A DNA stretch of 64,000 nt. It comes from Paramarasmius palmivorus (Eukaryota > Basidiomycota > Agaricomycetes > Agaricales > Marasmiaceae). The notes below the pieces were generated by a model. It was not told where the DNA came from. It worked only from the letters and a program-made list of their open reading frames with translations, and ran no database searches. This document shows, piece after piece, positions 1 through 11,274 of the stretch. The first letter of the stretch is position 1. Each line of letters begins with the position of its first letter. A program made the position numbers and the translations under genes. The stretch is taken from positions 16,664 through 80,663 of the forward strand of contig JAYKXP010000191.1 of NCBI GenBank assembly GCA_037176845.1, in the 5' to 3' direction.

Positions 1-1
1 T

Positions 2-442
2 CGCCTTACACGCACTTCATCGCCCAAGAAACCCATTAGTATCCCCTCAGAAGTATATCTGTTCATACTGCCTGTTCCCCGTCCATCTGATGACGAAAGT
101 ATCTGGAAATCTTGGATGGAGGGCTCGAAGTACTTTTGGTCTTTTGATCCCCGAGGGAGGCATTTCGAACTGCCTACTTTTACTTCCAAGATAACTGCCA
201 GGCATACTGATTGGTTCCCGACTCACTACGACATTGCTCAGAAACTCCAAATCTCCCAAGGCTTTGACCCCACCACGACGGACTTCGCTCTTTCATTAGG
301 ACATCCCCCTTTTGAGGTCATCAGGGACGAAGATCGGTTCGAAGATCTTGAACTAGTCAGATGTGGGCCAGCGTTACCGCTGACATGCACGAGTTCGGAT
401 AGTGCAGAAAGTTCAACAAACTTTCTCACGGTTGTCAGTTGA
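2..442 (+). CDS. 3' end of an unknown protein (5' end outside window)
   Basis: One frame is open from the window edge to a TGA at 440-442, so this is probably the last exon of a gene that starts upstream. The visible 146 residues are rich in Trp, Phe, His and Asp. They include segments such as LFILPVPRPSDDESIWKSW and RHTDWFPTHYDIAQKL, which have the feel of real protein rather than chance translation. I recognise no domain or catalytic motif. An internal ATG at 116 exists, but the frame is open well upstream of it, so it is unlikely to be the true start. The next feature downstream is a transcription-factor fragment on the other strand. Function is unknown. Confidence 0.5.
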   Translation, partial: RLTRTSSPKKPISIPSEVYLFILPVPRPSDDESIWKSWMEGSKYFWSFDPRGRHFELPTFTSKITARHTDWFPTHYDIAQKLQISQGFDPTTTDFALSLGHPPFEVIRDEDRFEDLELVRCGPALPLTCTSSDSAESSTNFLTVVS

Positions 443-517
443 ATCTTGCGGAGATTGTGCATTAAGACCCACTACCTAGCGGTAGCGGGAATCATCTAAT
501 GTACTTGTGGTACTGTT

Positions 518-920
518 GTTATTGAAAACCCAGATCCATCCCCTGACCATCGAGCATCGCCATAAATGAATCCCAGTTTTCTTGACTGTGTAAACGATGT
601 AATACGTCAGAATGGGAAATACGCCTCGTTTGAAGGGACACTAACCTGTGACCATCACCACTACTATCGTAGAACGAACACCAGGGCCAAATCGTATCCT
701 GCGTAGCCAAAGACGGTTGTAGTTCCGGTTGAAGGCAAGACCAGTCGAATGTAGACTGTTGTTGGTCGGGAACCAGGAAAAACTTGATCCTCAGAGGGTA
801 TCGGTTGTGGTGCGACTTGCGGAAAATGATCGACATGTTCGTCAGAATTTTGAACGATAGCGATGATCGCGTTCAAGTGACAGGGAGTCCTTACAGGCTC
901 AACATAAGCGCGAGGTGTAA
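518..920 (-). pseudogene. broken duplicate of a Zn2Cys6 factor C-terminus
   Basis: This stretch aligns base by base with 4533-4927, the C-terminal end of the intact factor TF1, at roughly nine identical bases in ten by eye. It keeps the terminal intron of TF1 (about 594-653) and the last exon encoding WDSFMAMLDGQGMDLGFQ before a stop. It is broken: a run of five A at about 776-780 replaces four A in TF1, shifting the frame in the exon upstream of that intron. Similarity stops near 920, so the DNA-binding and regulatory parts of the factor are absent. It lies on the same strand as TF1, on the opposite side of MFS1. It is best read as the remnant of a tandem duplication. Confidence 0.82.
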
Positions 921-1834
921 CCTCTCACCGCATGGATACTGTGGTCTTAATTGTGACTTCATACTTGAAAAGGCCCTGAGATCTGTACCTGAGTGTCATC
1001 TTTCGCAATGGAGACCTTCCAGAGATTAGAATCGGTGAAGAGAAGAGAATTCGTATGCGTACGCAACTGTCTCGCAGCTCTGGAAAAACATCGCAGCTAT
1101 CCATGGAAGTCGGTCCTATCACAATTGCTCTTGCTCTGAACCGCCGAATACGTTCAGGCCCAGGGGAAATGTTGGTGGTGTGAATGACAAAGGGGAGAAT
1201 GGCGTAAGGTCCTACGGAACGCGCGTACGGCCATTTCCATTATTGGGAACCGTCTCGGCGCTTGATGTCGGAGGAGTAGCCGAACTCGGCTTGTTCTGTT
1301 ACCATCATGTCTCTCCGCCGCAAGAACTCTCGATTCCCCTGCGCTTCTATTGCATACAATGGTGCGTGTGTTTACTAAAACTGGTTCTGGTTCTCATGTC
1401 AGTGTATATATAGAATGATGAAGTGTACGGGAAGTTGGAACACCCACCTGATAGCCAAGTCAAAGTACTATGGCACAGACTCTTGTTCTACCCTCGACGC
1501 TATTCTCGCGCTATTCACAACTTGAACGAGGGTGTGTAATATTACCAACTAACCTGCTTACTGTTAAAAGGCTTTCCGAACTGACCATATACTCAGGCTT
1601 CTGAAATTAACAATAGAACCATCAAAGTGCCTTCTCAGTCCCGGGGCGAATACCAAATGTGAGTGGTGATTCAACAGCACTTACAGCACAACCCCTGAGT
1701 TCTAGTTTGCAGCGAAGTCCAAGGGCACTCAATTCTTGCTCTTCTAGAACACCAAGACTCAATATAGTTTTGTTCGCTTGTCAGCGCTCAGCTACAAACG
1801 GACCGTACAAGCTACATCTAATGCCCAATCGCCG
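921..1834. other. intergenic region upstream of MFS1
   Basis: No supported gene was found here. Only short unspliced frames are present, without family motifs. The region probably holds the promoter of MFS1 and whatever sequence was left over from the duplication next to it. Confidence 0.5.
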
Positions 1835-1842
1835 TATAAAAG
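1835..1842 (+). promoter_or_regulatory. TATA box of MFS1
   Basis: TATAAAAG begins 48 nt before the ATG at 1883. The paralogue MFS2 has TATAAAA 50 nt before its own ATG, so the position is conserved between the copies. Confidence 0.65.
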
Positions 1843-1882
1843 GCAGTGATCGAGGACTCGTTATTCCGACATCCGTTTCACC

Positions 1883-4344
1883 ATGTCGCAGCTGTCGATG
1901 AAAGAGCTCTTCAAATCAGAAAACTCGGCCTCCGTTGCTAATCCAGGGGATGAACACAAGGTGCAAAACGCCGAACACTATGAGGAAGCGCGCAAAGAGG
2001 ACTCGCTCTCAGAGGCACCATGGCTCGCGGAAGAAGAAAAGAAACTTGTCCGCAAATTAGATACGCGGATACTGCCTATGGTGTGCTCGGTATACCTATT
2101 CGCTCGTGAGTATACTTATATGCCGCATCTCTTTCGATTCCTATTTATACTCGTATTACCTTCTCATTGTTGTTTGAGAACTCGATCGTAACAATCTCGG
2201 AAACGCAAAGCTCCAAGGATTCCAGCGAGACGTTCTCGGGGGAGATCCTACAGGTGTTCTCTTTGATTGGGTTTTCGCGGCGTTCTTCTTCTCCTATGTA
2301 CGTCGAGCGCTTATCTGGGCGGTTTGATCGATCTAATATAGAGCATTTGCATAGGTTGCCTTCCAAACCCCTGCTAGCATCGTTTCAAAACTCTTTCCTC
2401 CGAGGATCTGGTTAGGATGTGCAGCTATAGGATGGGGATTGTGTTCTACCCTAACGGTGGGCCATATTCACCTAACGTTCTATATGTATACTAAACCTAG
2501 GCGGATAGGCTACTGCTTTTAACTTTGGTGGAGTCATGACTATTAGGGTTTTTGTAGGCCTATTCGAGGGTGCGTTTACGCCTGCTATCCCACTTTACTT
2601 TTGTGAGTTCACATCCCCATGCCCGCCCAAGTCCCGGTGGGTTAATTACACACTCATGCTCTCCTTATCTAGCATTGTTTTACACCAAAGCTGAAATTGG
2701 GCTCCGAGTAGGTTTTCGTATGCATGGTCAAAGATAACGGTCTCATCGCACCAAATACTAATAGGTGGCATACTGGTTCGGTATCGCGGCGGTAGCTGGG
2801 GCATTTGGTGGTATTGTATAGACTTTATTTCCCCAGCGAAGGAATGTGAAAAACTCATGGAATGCCATCTAGATTGCGTTCGGTGTACAGCATGCTAATG
2901 TGGCCATTGAGAGTTGGAAGTTGCTGTTCATCGTTGAGGTAAGGAACGCTCATCTCGGCCACTATTCCATTGCCAATGGTTCTGCTAGGGTCTTCCGGCG
3001 ATAATCCTGGGAATTCTATGTCTCTTTGTGCTCCCCGACCGACCTGAATCGACGACTATCTTCAACGAACGGGAGCGAAGAATCGCTCTGGGCAGAATGA
3101 ACCGGGCTACTAGCAATGATGTCGGACAGACTGTGAACAAGAGTAGTCATGTTACGTGCACTTTTCCCCCGTGTTCTGACGATCACAACAGGTCATATCA
3201 GCTTAGCATTCTGTGATTGGAGGGTACGTGACCATTTTTGACGCAAACGGAAGTCTTAAATCATTTGCAGATATATGTCGGGGGTATCATCTATTTCGGA
3301 ATGCATGCTTCTCTTGCTTCGACGTCGGCATTCTTGCCGACTATCATCAAATCGTTCGGATACTGTAATTCGTCCTTTTTGTGCTCCGTCAATAGTCCCT
3401 GAAACTAACACTTCCCCTAGCTGACGCCAACGCACAGCTGCTTACTGTACCAACTTATGCATGTGCTGCCGTAGTGTTGACTTTAGGATCAGCCATGTCC
3501 GATCGCGTCCAGTCTCGTGGTAAGAACAGTCTTTTAGATGATGGCGAGTAGCTGAAAGAGGTTGCAGGCATATTTCTTATTGCTTCAACTACTCTCGGAG
3601 GCATCGGTTATTTGTAAGTATGAATGCATCCTCGTCAAGCCAGCGTCAAAGGCTAAGCGTCATGTCATCATAGGATATTACTACTCGTTCCCTTCAATCT
3701 TCAAGCACGGTATTTTGCCACCTTCTGTATCACCAGCGGCACATATACTGCCATTGGGATTATTATTGCATGGTGTATTTATCGCTTCCTAATCGTCGAT
3801 CATCACTCGAACTCATTCATGGCCTAGTTACACATAATCTTGGCTCCGAGACGAAAAAAGCGGCCGGAATTCCGATATATATGGCGATAGGCCAATGTGG
3901 AAGCATATTGGGATCTCATTTACTGCCTACGTCCGAAGGACCACTATACATGTACGGAACTCAAAAGTCCTTAGCTGCACGAATAGCCATTCTGATATCC
4001 CTACAGAAAAGGCTTTGGAGGTTGTTGTGCATCTTTCGCTTCGTTTTGAATGCTGACCCGGGGGCTACTTACTAGTATGCTGCGGATTGGAATTTCTCTC
4101 TGCATTTTGTTCGCTTTTGTTGACGGTGAGAAGCCCAGTCAATACGGCGTTACTCAATTAAATTCTTCACAAGGTATCCTATCGAATGGACAACGCCCGC
4201 CGCAACAAGCAATATGGTATCCCGGACAAGGATGCAAGAGTCGACGTTAGCGAACACGCAGATAAGGTGCTGTCTGTCCAGACTCTGTTTCAAGATTCAG
4301 ACAATGAATGGTTTCAGGCTCCTGACTTTCGTTATGTCCCATAG
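1883..4344 (+). CDS. MFS transporter MFS1, ACS (Dal5/Tna1-like) family
   Basis: Predicted 12-TM plasma-membrane permease of the anion:cation symporter family, which moves small organic anions and related metabolites such as allantoate, nicotinate, pantothenate or biotin. The substrate cannot be told from sequence. The N-terminal tail ends in EEKKLVRKLDTRILPM, followed by LDRNNLGNAK, typical of this family. Later exons encode SKLFPPRIW, RVFVGLFEGAFTPAIPLYF, ITSGTYTAIGIIIAW and a hydrophilic tail ending in HADK-APDFRYVP. About a dozen short introns are needed. After splicing against MFS2 (18966-21359) the reading frame is intact, although the raw frames look fragmented. The start has ATG in the context caccATG, just downstream of a TATA box. 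It is convergent with TF1, with 187 bp between their stop codons, and lies between two direct copies of the TF1 3' end. Confidence 0.85.
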
Positions 4345-4531
4345 TCCGCTCCTGGAGCTCGCGGGTTTCCTTGTAAAGATTGAGTCTATTAGTATGGCAG
4401 TACTACTGATATATAAAAACGGATTTTGGGAGCGTAAACTCGAAACAGAGGATTCGTATGGGTTGAAAAGCGCCATCTTGATGGGCCTCGAGATAGCTTC
4501 CTAACACGACTTTGCGCAAAGACCAGGTCTT

Positions 4532-7511
4532 CTATTGAAAACCCAGATCCATGCCCTGACCATCGAGCATCGCCATAAATGAATCCCAGTTTTCCTGACT
4601 GTGTAAACGATGTAATACGTCAGAATGGGAAACACGCCTCGTTTGAAGGGACACTAACCTGTGGCCATCACCATTACTACCATAGAACGAACTCGCGGGC
4701 CAAATCGTATCCTGCGTAGCCAAAGGCGGTTGTGATTGTGGTTGCGGTTGAAGGTAAGACCAGTCGAATGTAGACTGTTGTTGATCGGGAACCGGGAAAA
4801 CTTGATTCTCAGAGGGTATCGGTTGTTGTGCAACTTGCGGGAATTGATCGACGCGTTCATCAGAGTTTTGAACGATAGCAATGATCGCGTTCAATGAGTC
4901 CCTACGGGCCGAACATAAGCACGAGGTTTTGCCTTGGGGATTTTCGATTCTACGTACACAATTCGTCCAGCGCTCTGGTATCTAGAAGTATGGCTGAATA
5001 AAAGACTCGATGTTTCCATTAGGAACTTGTATCTCACCTCGGCTCGTACCACTTTACCAGTGCCATACACCGGTCCACATACTCCATCTCTTTTCGAATG
5101 ACAAGAAAGACAAGCGAGGCGATTAGTAACGGTGACTACTCAACCGCGGCGTCAGTGCCAGATTTAGAAATGTACAAAGAAAGTTGAAACCACTCACAAT
5201 CAGACTAGGAGCCATTTCAATACTCGTTTTTCTCCCCTCACTTAATCTCCTCGCATGCAAAGCTTCGGCGATGAGAACCATAGACCGAGCAGCTGTACGG
5301 CATATCGTTTGCGAAGGAATACCATTATCAGTGTCACTGTCGGAAGACGATGAATGGATTGCTCGTAGTATGAACGGCCGATGCACCCGAATTCGGACCC
5401 AATGGACCATGGAGTTGAGGATGCAGGATTGCCAATAAAAGAGGAAGTTGCTTTGTGGTTTGTCCCATTTCACTACTCGCGATCATAAATAGAAGGATCA
5501 AGGAAGAGGAAGAGCAGGAACGTACGATGCGAAGGTATATCATTGACGAATTGGTTCAGTGCAGAGTCTGAGGGCTACATGAGACACAGATGTAGAGATA
5601 CCATTGGGAAGTGTCACCTAGCTCGAGAACGGCCTCTGTTTGTGCTTGTGATCCCGGCACTGAAGAAGGGCTCTTGCCGATTCCGTACTGTTCTCGTGTA
5701 TCAGTAATTCTCTGCTGCCAACGAATAGAAGAAAGCCAACCAGAGTCCTCTGAACAGATCCCGCGATCTCCATAAGTTTACAATACGTCCTAAAGCACGA
5801 TATAACCGAGGGTGTTCCTTCGGGCTGTTGGAACTCCGAGTGTTCCCAATACTCGTCGTCGCAGTCGGCAGGAAGATCAGCATCATAGCTACACAACGAA
5901 TTCAGTCGCATGCCTCGAAGGGGTAGAACGGGGATACAGACTTATCAGGGCTCACAATACTCGGTCTACCCCACGCAATACTCGTCGAAAAATCCGTCAC
6001 GAGCAGAATCCAAAACGCCCTATTCCACAACTCATCTTCAATCGTCCGCTTATGCCCCTTGGGTTTCTTGCGATGTGCACCCATTTCCTGTGCGTAACGT
6101 ATCCCGACTCCAGTAAGTATCCAAACGGAATCCGGGGTGGATGTCATGCGAAGGAATAGCACTGTTAGCTAGGAGAGGTTGTCATGATTGAGCGTGAAAT
6201 CAGCGGAATGTAGCACGTACAATGCACGACTGGACATCATATAACGTCGGTTGATCTGTGAACTTCAATTGAACGAGGGGTATCTGCTGGAACCATTTCC
6301 ATCCTAGACTATGACATGAATCGGTTCCATCATACAAGTTCCTGGGATCATCCGACTGTCGAGAAGCGATAGCGCATACTGCGAGAACGGTAAAAGCGAA
6401 AGGACGATCATGGAAATGTAAACCAGCAGCTACTGAGCGTTCGAATGTCGGACGATGGAGGAGAGGTAAGATGCAGTTGATGGTACTGAAATAGATTCGG
6501 ATCAAGTCTTGTAAGAGGTCGGGGTCAGGGAAGACAAGAGGGTAGCCTGGATCCGGAGTATCACAGATTCGTTGGAACTATGCGGAAAGTAAGGAGGTGG
6601 AAGCGAGTTGCCATTGGGCAAGAAAGACTCACAGGCAAACGATGCCAAAACTCGGGTCTCCTGAAACTAGCAAACACAGTGCCAGTAAGTGGCTGAAGCA
6701 TCCTCGGGATACGACCTGCTTCAAAGGCGTACTGCAAGAATACAAAGTCGCTAGATCTGCCATAATGACGTTGGTTATGTGTTATGAGCAATTTCTGGAA
6801 ATCTGTGGTGATTGTGTCGAGAGAGTCTTCACTATCTTCGGCTTCGGCTTCGGAGTTGGGAGAGGGTGTCGTGCTGGTGGTTTGTGGGAAAGGCCGGTTT
6901 GGATGAAAAGTGTCTTCGGAGACTAGGGTGCCTCTTGCCAAGGAGAGCTGTCTGTCAAGTGTACGAGCATGGTTGGCTAGGTCTACCAACATCTGCCGGG
7001 TAACTTCTGGGTCTTCGGGAACAACGAAAGGTGTTGATGGGGAGAGAATAGCACCAATCAGTGATTCGACTTTCTCGGTAGCCCTGCCGAATACCGTTAG
7101 CTGGCTCGTATAAGAGGTGTGTAGCGGGTTATGCACCTTCTTGGCCCACGTTTCTGCAATGGACATCATTGGCATCGTACCACGTTGAGAACTACACATG
7201 CACCGACCTTCCTATGAACGTCATGGGTACATTTGATCTTCAGAGAAAGGCAGTTCGAGCATATGTTTCCCGGGGAGGTAGCACTGTCGCCTGATTTGAA
7301 TTTCGGGATATGGTCATTGAAAAGGCTATTCTCGAAATCGTCTCATGAGACTCACAACGGACTATTGTCGAAGGAAAAGTGAGTACTTGAGATGACCAAC
7401 TGAGCGACTGAGCGACCGAGAATCACCTTTCTTCCTCCGGCAAGCATCGCAAGCATTTTGGTGCCGCCTCTTTTTCAGCTCACTTCCTTCAGCACTGTCT
7501 GCGAATTGCAT
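4532..7511 (-). CDS. Zn2Cys6 transcription factor TF1 with fungal_trans domain
   Basis: Nuclear DNA-binding regulator. The start at 7511 gives MQFADSAEG, a basic patch, then a binuclear zinc cluster with cysteines at residues 21, 24, 31, 41, 44 and 51 (C-X2-C-X6-C-X9-C-X2-C-X6-C). The third cysteine is only restored if a 6-nt microexon at 7356-7361 is included. After a linker rich in Ser, Pro and acidic residues comes a fungal_trans-type middle region with LLHRPTFERSV, ASRQSDDPRNLYDG, MGAHRKKPKGHKRTIEDELW and RAFWILLVTDFS. The tail is Gln/Pro-rich and ends in FMAMLDGQGMDLGFQ after a last intron. At least ten introns are present. TF2 (48916-51855) is a clear paralogue, and 518-920 is a broken copy of the 3' end. 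Its position next to a transporter suggests, but does not prove, that it regulates MFS1. Confidence 0.88.
7356..7361 (-). other. 6-nt microexon inside the zinc cluster of TF1
   Basis: The preceding exon ends at 7427 in AAA G. The six bases TCCGTT are flanked by a tag acceptor and a gtgag donor, and the next exon begins at 7290 with GCGAC. Joined, they read K-V-R-C-D-S-A and give a perfect Zn2Cys6 spacing. Skipping it leaves the frame intact but replaces V-R-C with G and removes the third zinc ligand. TF2 has the same arrangement. Flanking introns are about 65 nt each. Confidence 0.8.
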
Positions 7512-7759
7512 CGTAAGGATATTTCATGGAAAGAAGAGAGAGATTAGCCAGACAGGAAGAAATGCCGTCTTTATTGTAGTGCTGCGATCTGAGTCAAGTT
7601 GATTGCCCGAGTGAAAACTAGCGACGCGTGCCTCGGCAGTCGCGGCGGACTTGAGGACGACTGAATACAGTGGCAGTTCTATTTATAGGTTGCTCGTTCT
7701 TTGCTTTATCCTTTTTCACTCTCAGAGTAAAAGATAACATGCAGCCATACATCTGTAAG

Positions 7760-9069
7760 TTACCATCCACGCTGGGCAAAGTCAACCAGTATATCCTTAG
7801 TTGTCTCCTCCTTGGTCCGATACTTCCACTCTCCTTCGCCGTTCGCTCCTCTAGTAGCACCTGTCTCGACGGACATACCAAGTAAATCTCTTGCCTTCTT
7901 GTTTTCGAATATAGCGTGCGGTACGCCATCTTTCTGACAGCCCGGGACACCTCTTGCCAGTGGGTGTTTAGTGTACGGGGCTGGCGTTAGCGTGTTGGCG
8001 ACGTCGACTAACAAAACCGGTGATCAGTGAGAAGATTCACTTGGATGAATAAACCGACGAGAAGAGAACATACGCCAATCCTGCCAACAACTAGCTTCCA
8101 CACTGACGATGATTCTCCGTCCTGAAGCCTCTTCTCTTTCCATTGCTCGGGCATGAGCTTCTGCGACATCTCTGACATCGACCCAGCTAAAGTACTTTGC
8201 TGATAATTGTGCCTCTGTCCGGCCTGCTGCATCTATAGATGTATGTGAACCATGATTCCATGATACACAGCTAAGTATCGTTGACATACCGGGTTTAAAG
8301 GTCATAACAGTTGTGTACCACTCCCCCGCAGAATAGCCCAGGTTCTCGGGCGTAGAAATGTAGGTTGTCACAGGGCCAAATACCAATGTAGGGTGGATAG
8401 CAACCAGATCGAATGTCAAATCAGGATTTTCCTTCATAAACCTCCATGCAGCTGTATAATCCCAAAACAGTTCAGTTGTCAATGCATAGTTCCAATCCAA
8501 AGCAACGCACCTTTTTCAGCCAATGTTTTACTAGCCCAGTACTTGACCATACTGTTCGAAACGTCCTTCCCTCTCTCCTCCACCTCTCGAATACTCTGCT
8601 CATTCCAGTCATCCTCATTGAACACCTTTGCTTCCGGCAAAATCTCCATGATAGTCGCAGCGGACGATGTGATAACCACTCTCTTCACTTTCTCTCCAAA
8701 CTTTTTCACGCTCTCCAGTATCCCAACCGTCCCATTCACAGCAGGCCCAATCACCTCGTTTGGATCGCTGGCATCCAGGAGAATGGGTGACGCAACATGC
8801 TGAACAGCATCAACGCCTTTGACCGCTTCGTCGAATGCGCCCGGTTCAGAGATGTCCGAGACAATGACAAAGTCAAACTGCCCATGTCTGTATCCGGCGA
8901 TTCTCTTGCTAAATTCTTCGACGAGTTGTTTGCCTTTAGCCTCGGAACGAACGGTGCCACGAACATTGTGTCCTCGCTCTAGAAGAATACGGCATACCCA
9001 GGCAGCAATGTACCCTGTAGCGCCGGTAACGAGGATGAGGGATTGAGAGGTGGGTAGGATGGTGGACAT
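7760..9069 (-). CDS. NAD(P)-dependent reductase, Gre2/dihydroflavonol-4-reductase-like extended SDR
   Basis: Cytosolic oxidoreductase that would reduce an aldehyde or ketone with NADPH. The substrate is unknown; methylglyoxal or flavonol-type carbonyls are typical for the family. The N-terminus has the Rossmann motif TGATGYIAAWV at about residues 16-26. VVITSSAATI and the catalytic pair in KYWASKTLAEK (Y-x3-K) follow, then AIHPTLVFGP and SWVDVRDVAEAHARAM, all hallmark extended-SDR positions. Four exons are joined by short introns near 8513-8455, 8289-8234 and 8069-8010. The protein ends KDILVDFAQRGW, which is complete for this family at about 340 residues. No TATA box sits at the usual distance. 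A TATA-like stretch at about 9370 lies 300 bp upstream, so a longer leader is possible. Confidence 0.88.
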
Positions 9070-9581
9070 GAGATATCGAGTTGATGTGTGCCAACGCCCG
9101 AGCGAGCTCCCCTTGACAGGGAGCTATCTGCGGAGTGTCTCTGCGGAAACTACTTTCTATCCTGGGATCTCGATGATTTTGTAGCTTCATAGGCCCAGGA
9201 GGCATCTAGGGAGAGCGATAGTGTAGGTGAAGATTGTAGGTTCAGTTGCTGATAGCGATGTTGAATTCGGACTAAGAGGGGTGAATCGTGCGAGAGGTTG
9301 GCGCGTGTAGATTTTGCATTCTTTTTGCTAAAACTTGCGGAGAATCCTTGGTCTGACGGAGAAAGTGGGAGTATATATGTATAACCCAATCGCAAGTCAC
9401 TGTGTAGTCGACGATGGGAGTTGCGTTCAACGGGTCAATTAGCGCCTAAGGGTAAGCGCAAACATCACAAGAATTTAAGTGCGCTGTGTGCCCTCTCGGC
9501 TCTCGGGGGTGGGTTCAGATGCAGTACGCACTGATAATTAGGAACACAAAAGAACTACTTGTAAAAATCATCATTCAAATC
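9070..9581. other. intergenic, 512 bp
   Basis: Between the reductase start and the 3' end of the GPI-anchored protein. No supported gene was found. A TATATATGTATA stretch near 9371-9382 could be an upstream promoter of the reductase. Confidence 0.4.
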
Positions 9582-10767
9582 TCAGAGTACTGCAAGAATT
9601 GCACCAATTGCAAGAGCAGCATGCGGTCCTATACCGGCGTATACGTAGATGCGTGACGCAGAGTTTCCTTCTCCACCGTTTCCATCCTGTCCTTCGGGAC
9701 CAGACTCAGGCTCAGCGACAGCATTATTAGCTGTCTGGGTGACATTGTCTGGTCTCTGTCCGTCTACCGAATAACATTAATGAACATTCTTCACACAAAA
9801 CCTGCCAATCAAACGTACCGACGAACTCGCTCCCACAAATACCTTGCATCGTACCCTTGAGGCCTTCGCTTTCTGTTCCCCATATGCCAGGATAATCCTC
9901 TTCGGCGGTGATGAAAGCCGCTTTGGTACAGGCGGAGCAGGTGACGTTTTGTGGAATACCATTGTCAGTATCGGGTTGCCCTCCAAGGAATCTGGTGAGA
10001 AGGGCTGGAGTGTCTCCCAAGGTTAGGATGCCGTCTGTGTCCATGTCTTCGAAAGTGTTGAGGATGTCGGTAACACATTTGGTGTCGCCGCTATTGATGT
10101 ATCCATGTTAGAGAAGAGCACCACCGAATGGATGAAGAAGTTACCTTTGCAAGCACAAAATCTTCCTGACCTGATCGTAGGCGTAATTATATGATGTGCT
10201 AAAACGTACGAGAAGCAGACTCACGGTACCATATGCGTCCTGGACACCCTGAATAATGCCATCTGGAGAATCAGGGAAAGTCGAACCGCCAGCCACTTCG
10301 CGGATATCAGATTCACACCCAGTGAAAAGAGTGTTGACAAGTGAAGAGAGTGTCTCGTTAGGGCATGCCTGTCACATTAGGTCAGAAAAGATTCGGAGTT
10401 GCATGTAAAGTATGCGCGATGACATACAGGTGCAGAGCACATGCTAATAGAAAGAGGTCAGCGACAAGCCGAGATGAGCAACAACCGTAACTGACTTTCC
10501 GAGCCAACTATCAATTGGAGGAATAATGGGGGTGCTCATGTTCTCCGAAAGAAGGGGCATGAGGTCTGCGAAAGGTAAACATCTTTGCAACGTTGGATCA
10601 GATGAGATTCCATTGAGGGCATTGGTACAGCTCTCTGAAAAGGAACTGCAAATCAAGATGAGTGTCAACCTGCATCACATTTACTGTATTCCTCACCTGC
10701 CCGTAGACTGAGCATAGGTGACTGTGACGTTAGCAGCAAGGATAGCAGTAGCTAGAATGCGGGTCAT
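9582..10767 (-). CDS. secreted cysteine-rich protein, probably GPI-anchored, with an EF-hand-like loop
   Basis: The start at 10767 gives MTRILATAILAANVTVTYAQ, a convincing signal peptide. Seven exons are joined by short introns. The mature part has about ten cysteines (NC/SC-type pairs, MCSAPACP, TGCES, KILCLQ, TCSACTKAAF, QGICGSEF), which suggests disulfide bonding. One segment, DMDTDGILTLGD, fits the calcium-binding EF-hand loop with acidic residues at positions 1, 3, 5 and 12 and Gly at 6. After an Asn/Glu/Gly-rich spacer the protein ends in a hydrophobic stretch (AGIGPHAALAIGAILAVL), as expected for a GPI signal. This would place it on the cell surface or wall. I do not recognise the family name and do not assign a function. 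A TATA box lies 51 nt upstream of the ATG. Confidence 0.8.
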
Positions 10768-10811
10768 AACTGAGGAAAGAGTCGTGATGTAGTTTTGGAA
10801 GTGCACAAGCC

Positions 10812-10819
10812 TCTTATAT
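10812..10819 (-). promoter_or_regulatory. TATA box of the secreted cysteine-rich protein gene
   Basis: ATATAAGA reads on the minus strand, with TATA starting 51 nt before the ATG at 10767. Confidence 0.5.
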
Positions 10820-11274
10820 GTGCCCTTAGCTTCGGCTCCACACCTTTTGCTTAAGCCAAGTCGGCTACACGACAAGCATCAGTGAACCAACGAATCTACG
10901 TCAGCCATCAAACGCTCAAAGTTGAAGCTCAAACAGCGCTCGTCCTGGTAAAGATCTATACGAACACTGAATGGTAAGTTTGTGCTTCGTTGCGGATGTG
11001 AAAACTTACCAAGAGTGCAAAAATCGACTTCAGTCCTGCGGTCAAGCGATGCTGTCTCTTTGCAAAAGGTGAGCGAAAGGTATACCGAGGTGTGCGGTCA
11101 ACGGAACTGGCATAGTTTATTTCAGCCTTGGCATCAGGATCTAGGATCATGTATGGGCCTCCGACCCCAGGTTGTCTCAAAATCTTGCGAGTTGGGCTGA
11201 ACCACAGCGATCTCAAGCTGGGTATAGAAGAATGACCAGAATAAGGCGATAATAGTATTGCAATGTACGATAAT
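10820..11274. other. intergenic, about 450 bp
   Basis: No supported gene was found. It contains upstream DNA of the secreted protein gene and 3' flanking DNA of the mL59 gene. Confidence 0.4.

Noticed and set aside
1883..4344. MFS1 as a pseudogene
   Set aside because: Raw frames look fragmented and show stops, but every apparent break lies in an intron when aligned to MFS2. The spliced frame is intact to the last residue.
1883..10767. A secondary-metabolite gene cluster (MFS, regulator, reductase)
   Set aside because: There is no backbone synthase, P450 or methyltransferase. The neighbouring genes are ribosomal, export and cytoskeletal housekeeping genes.
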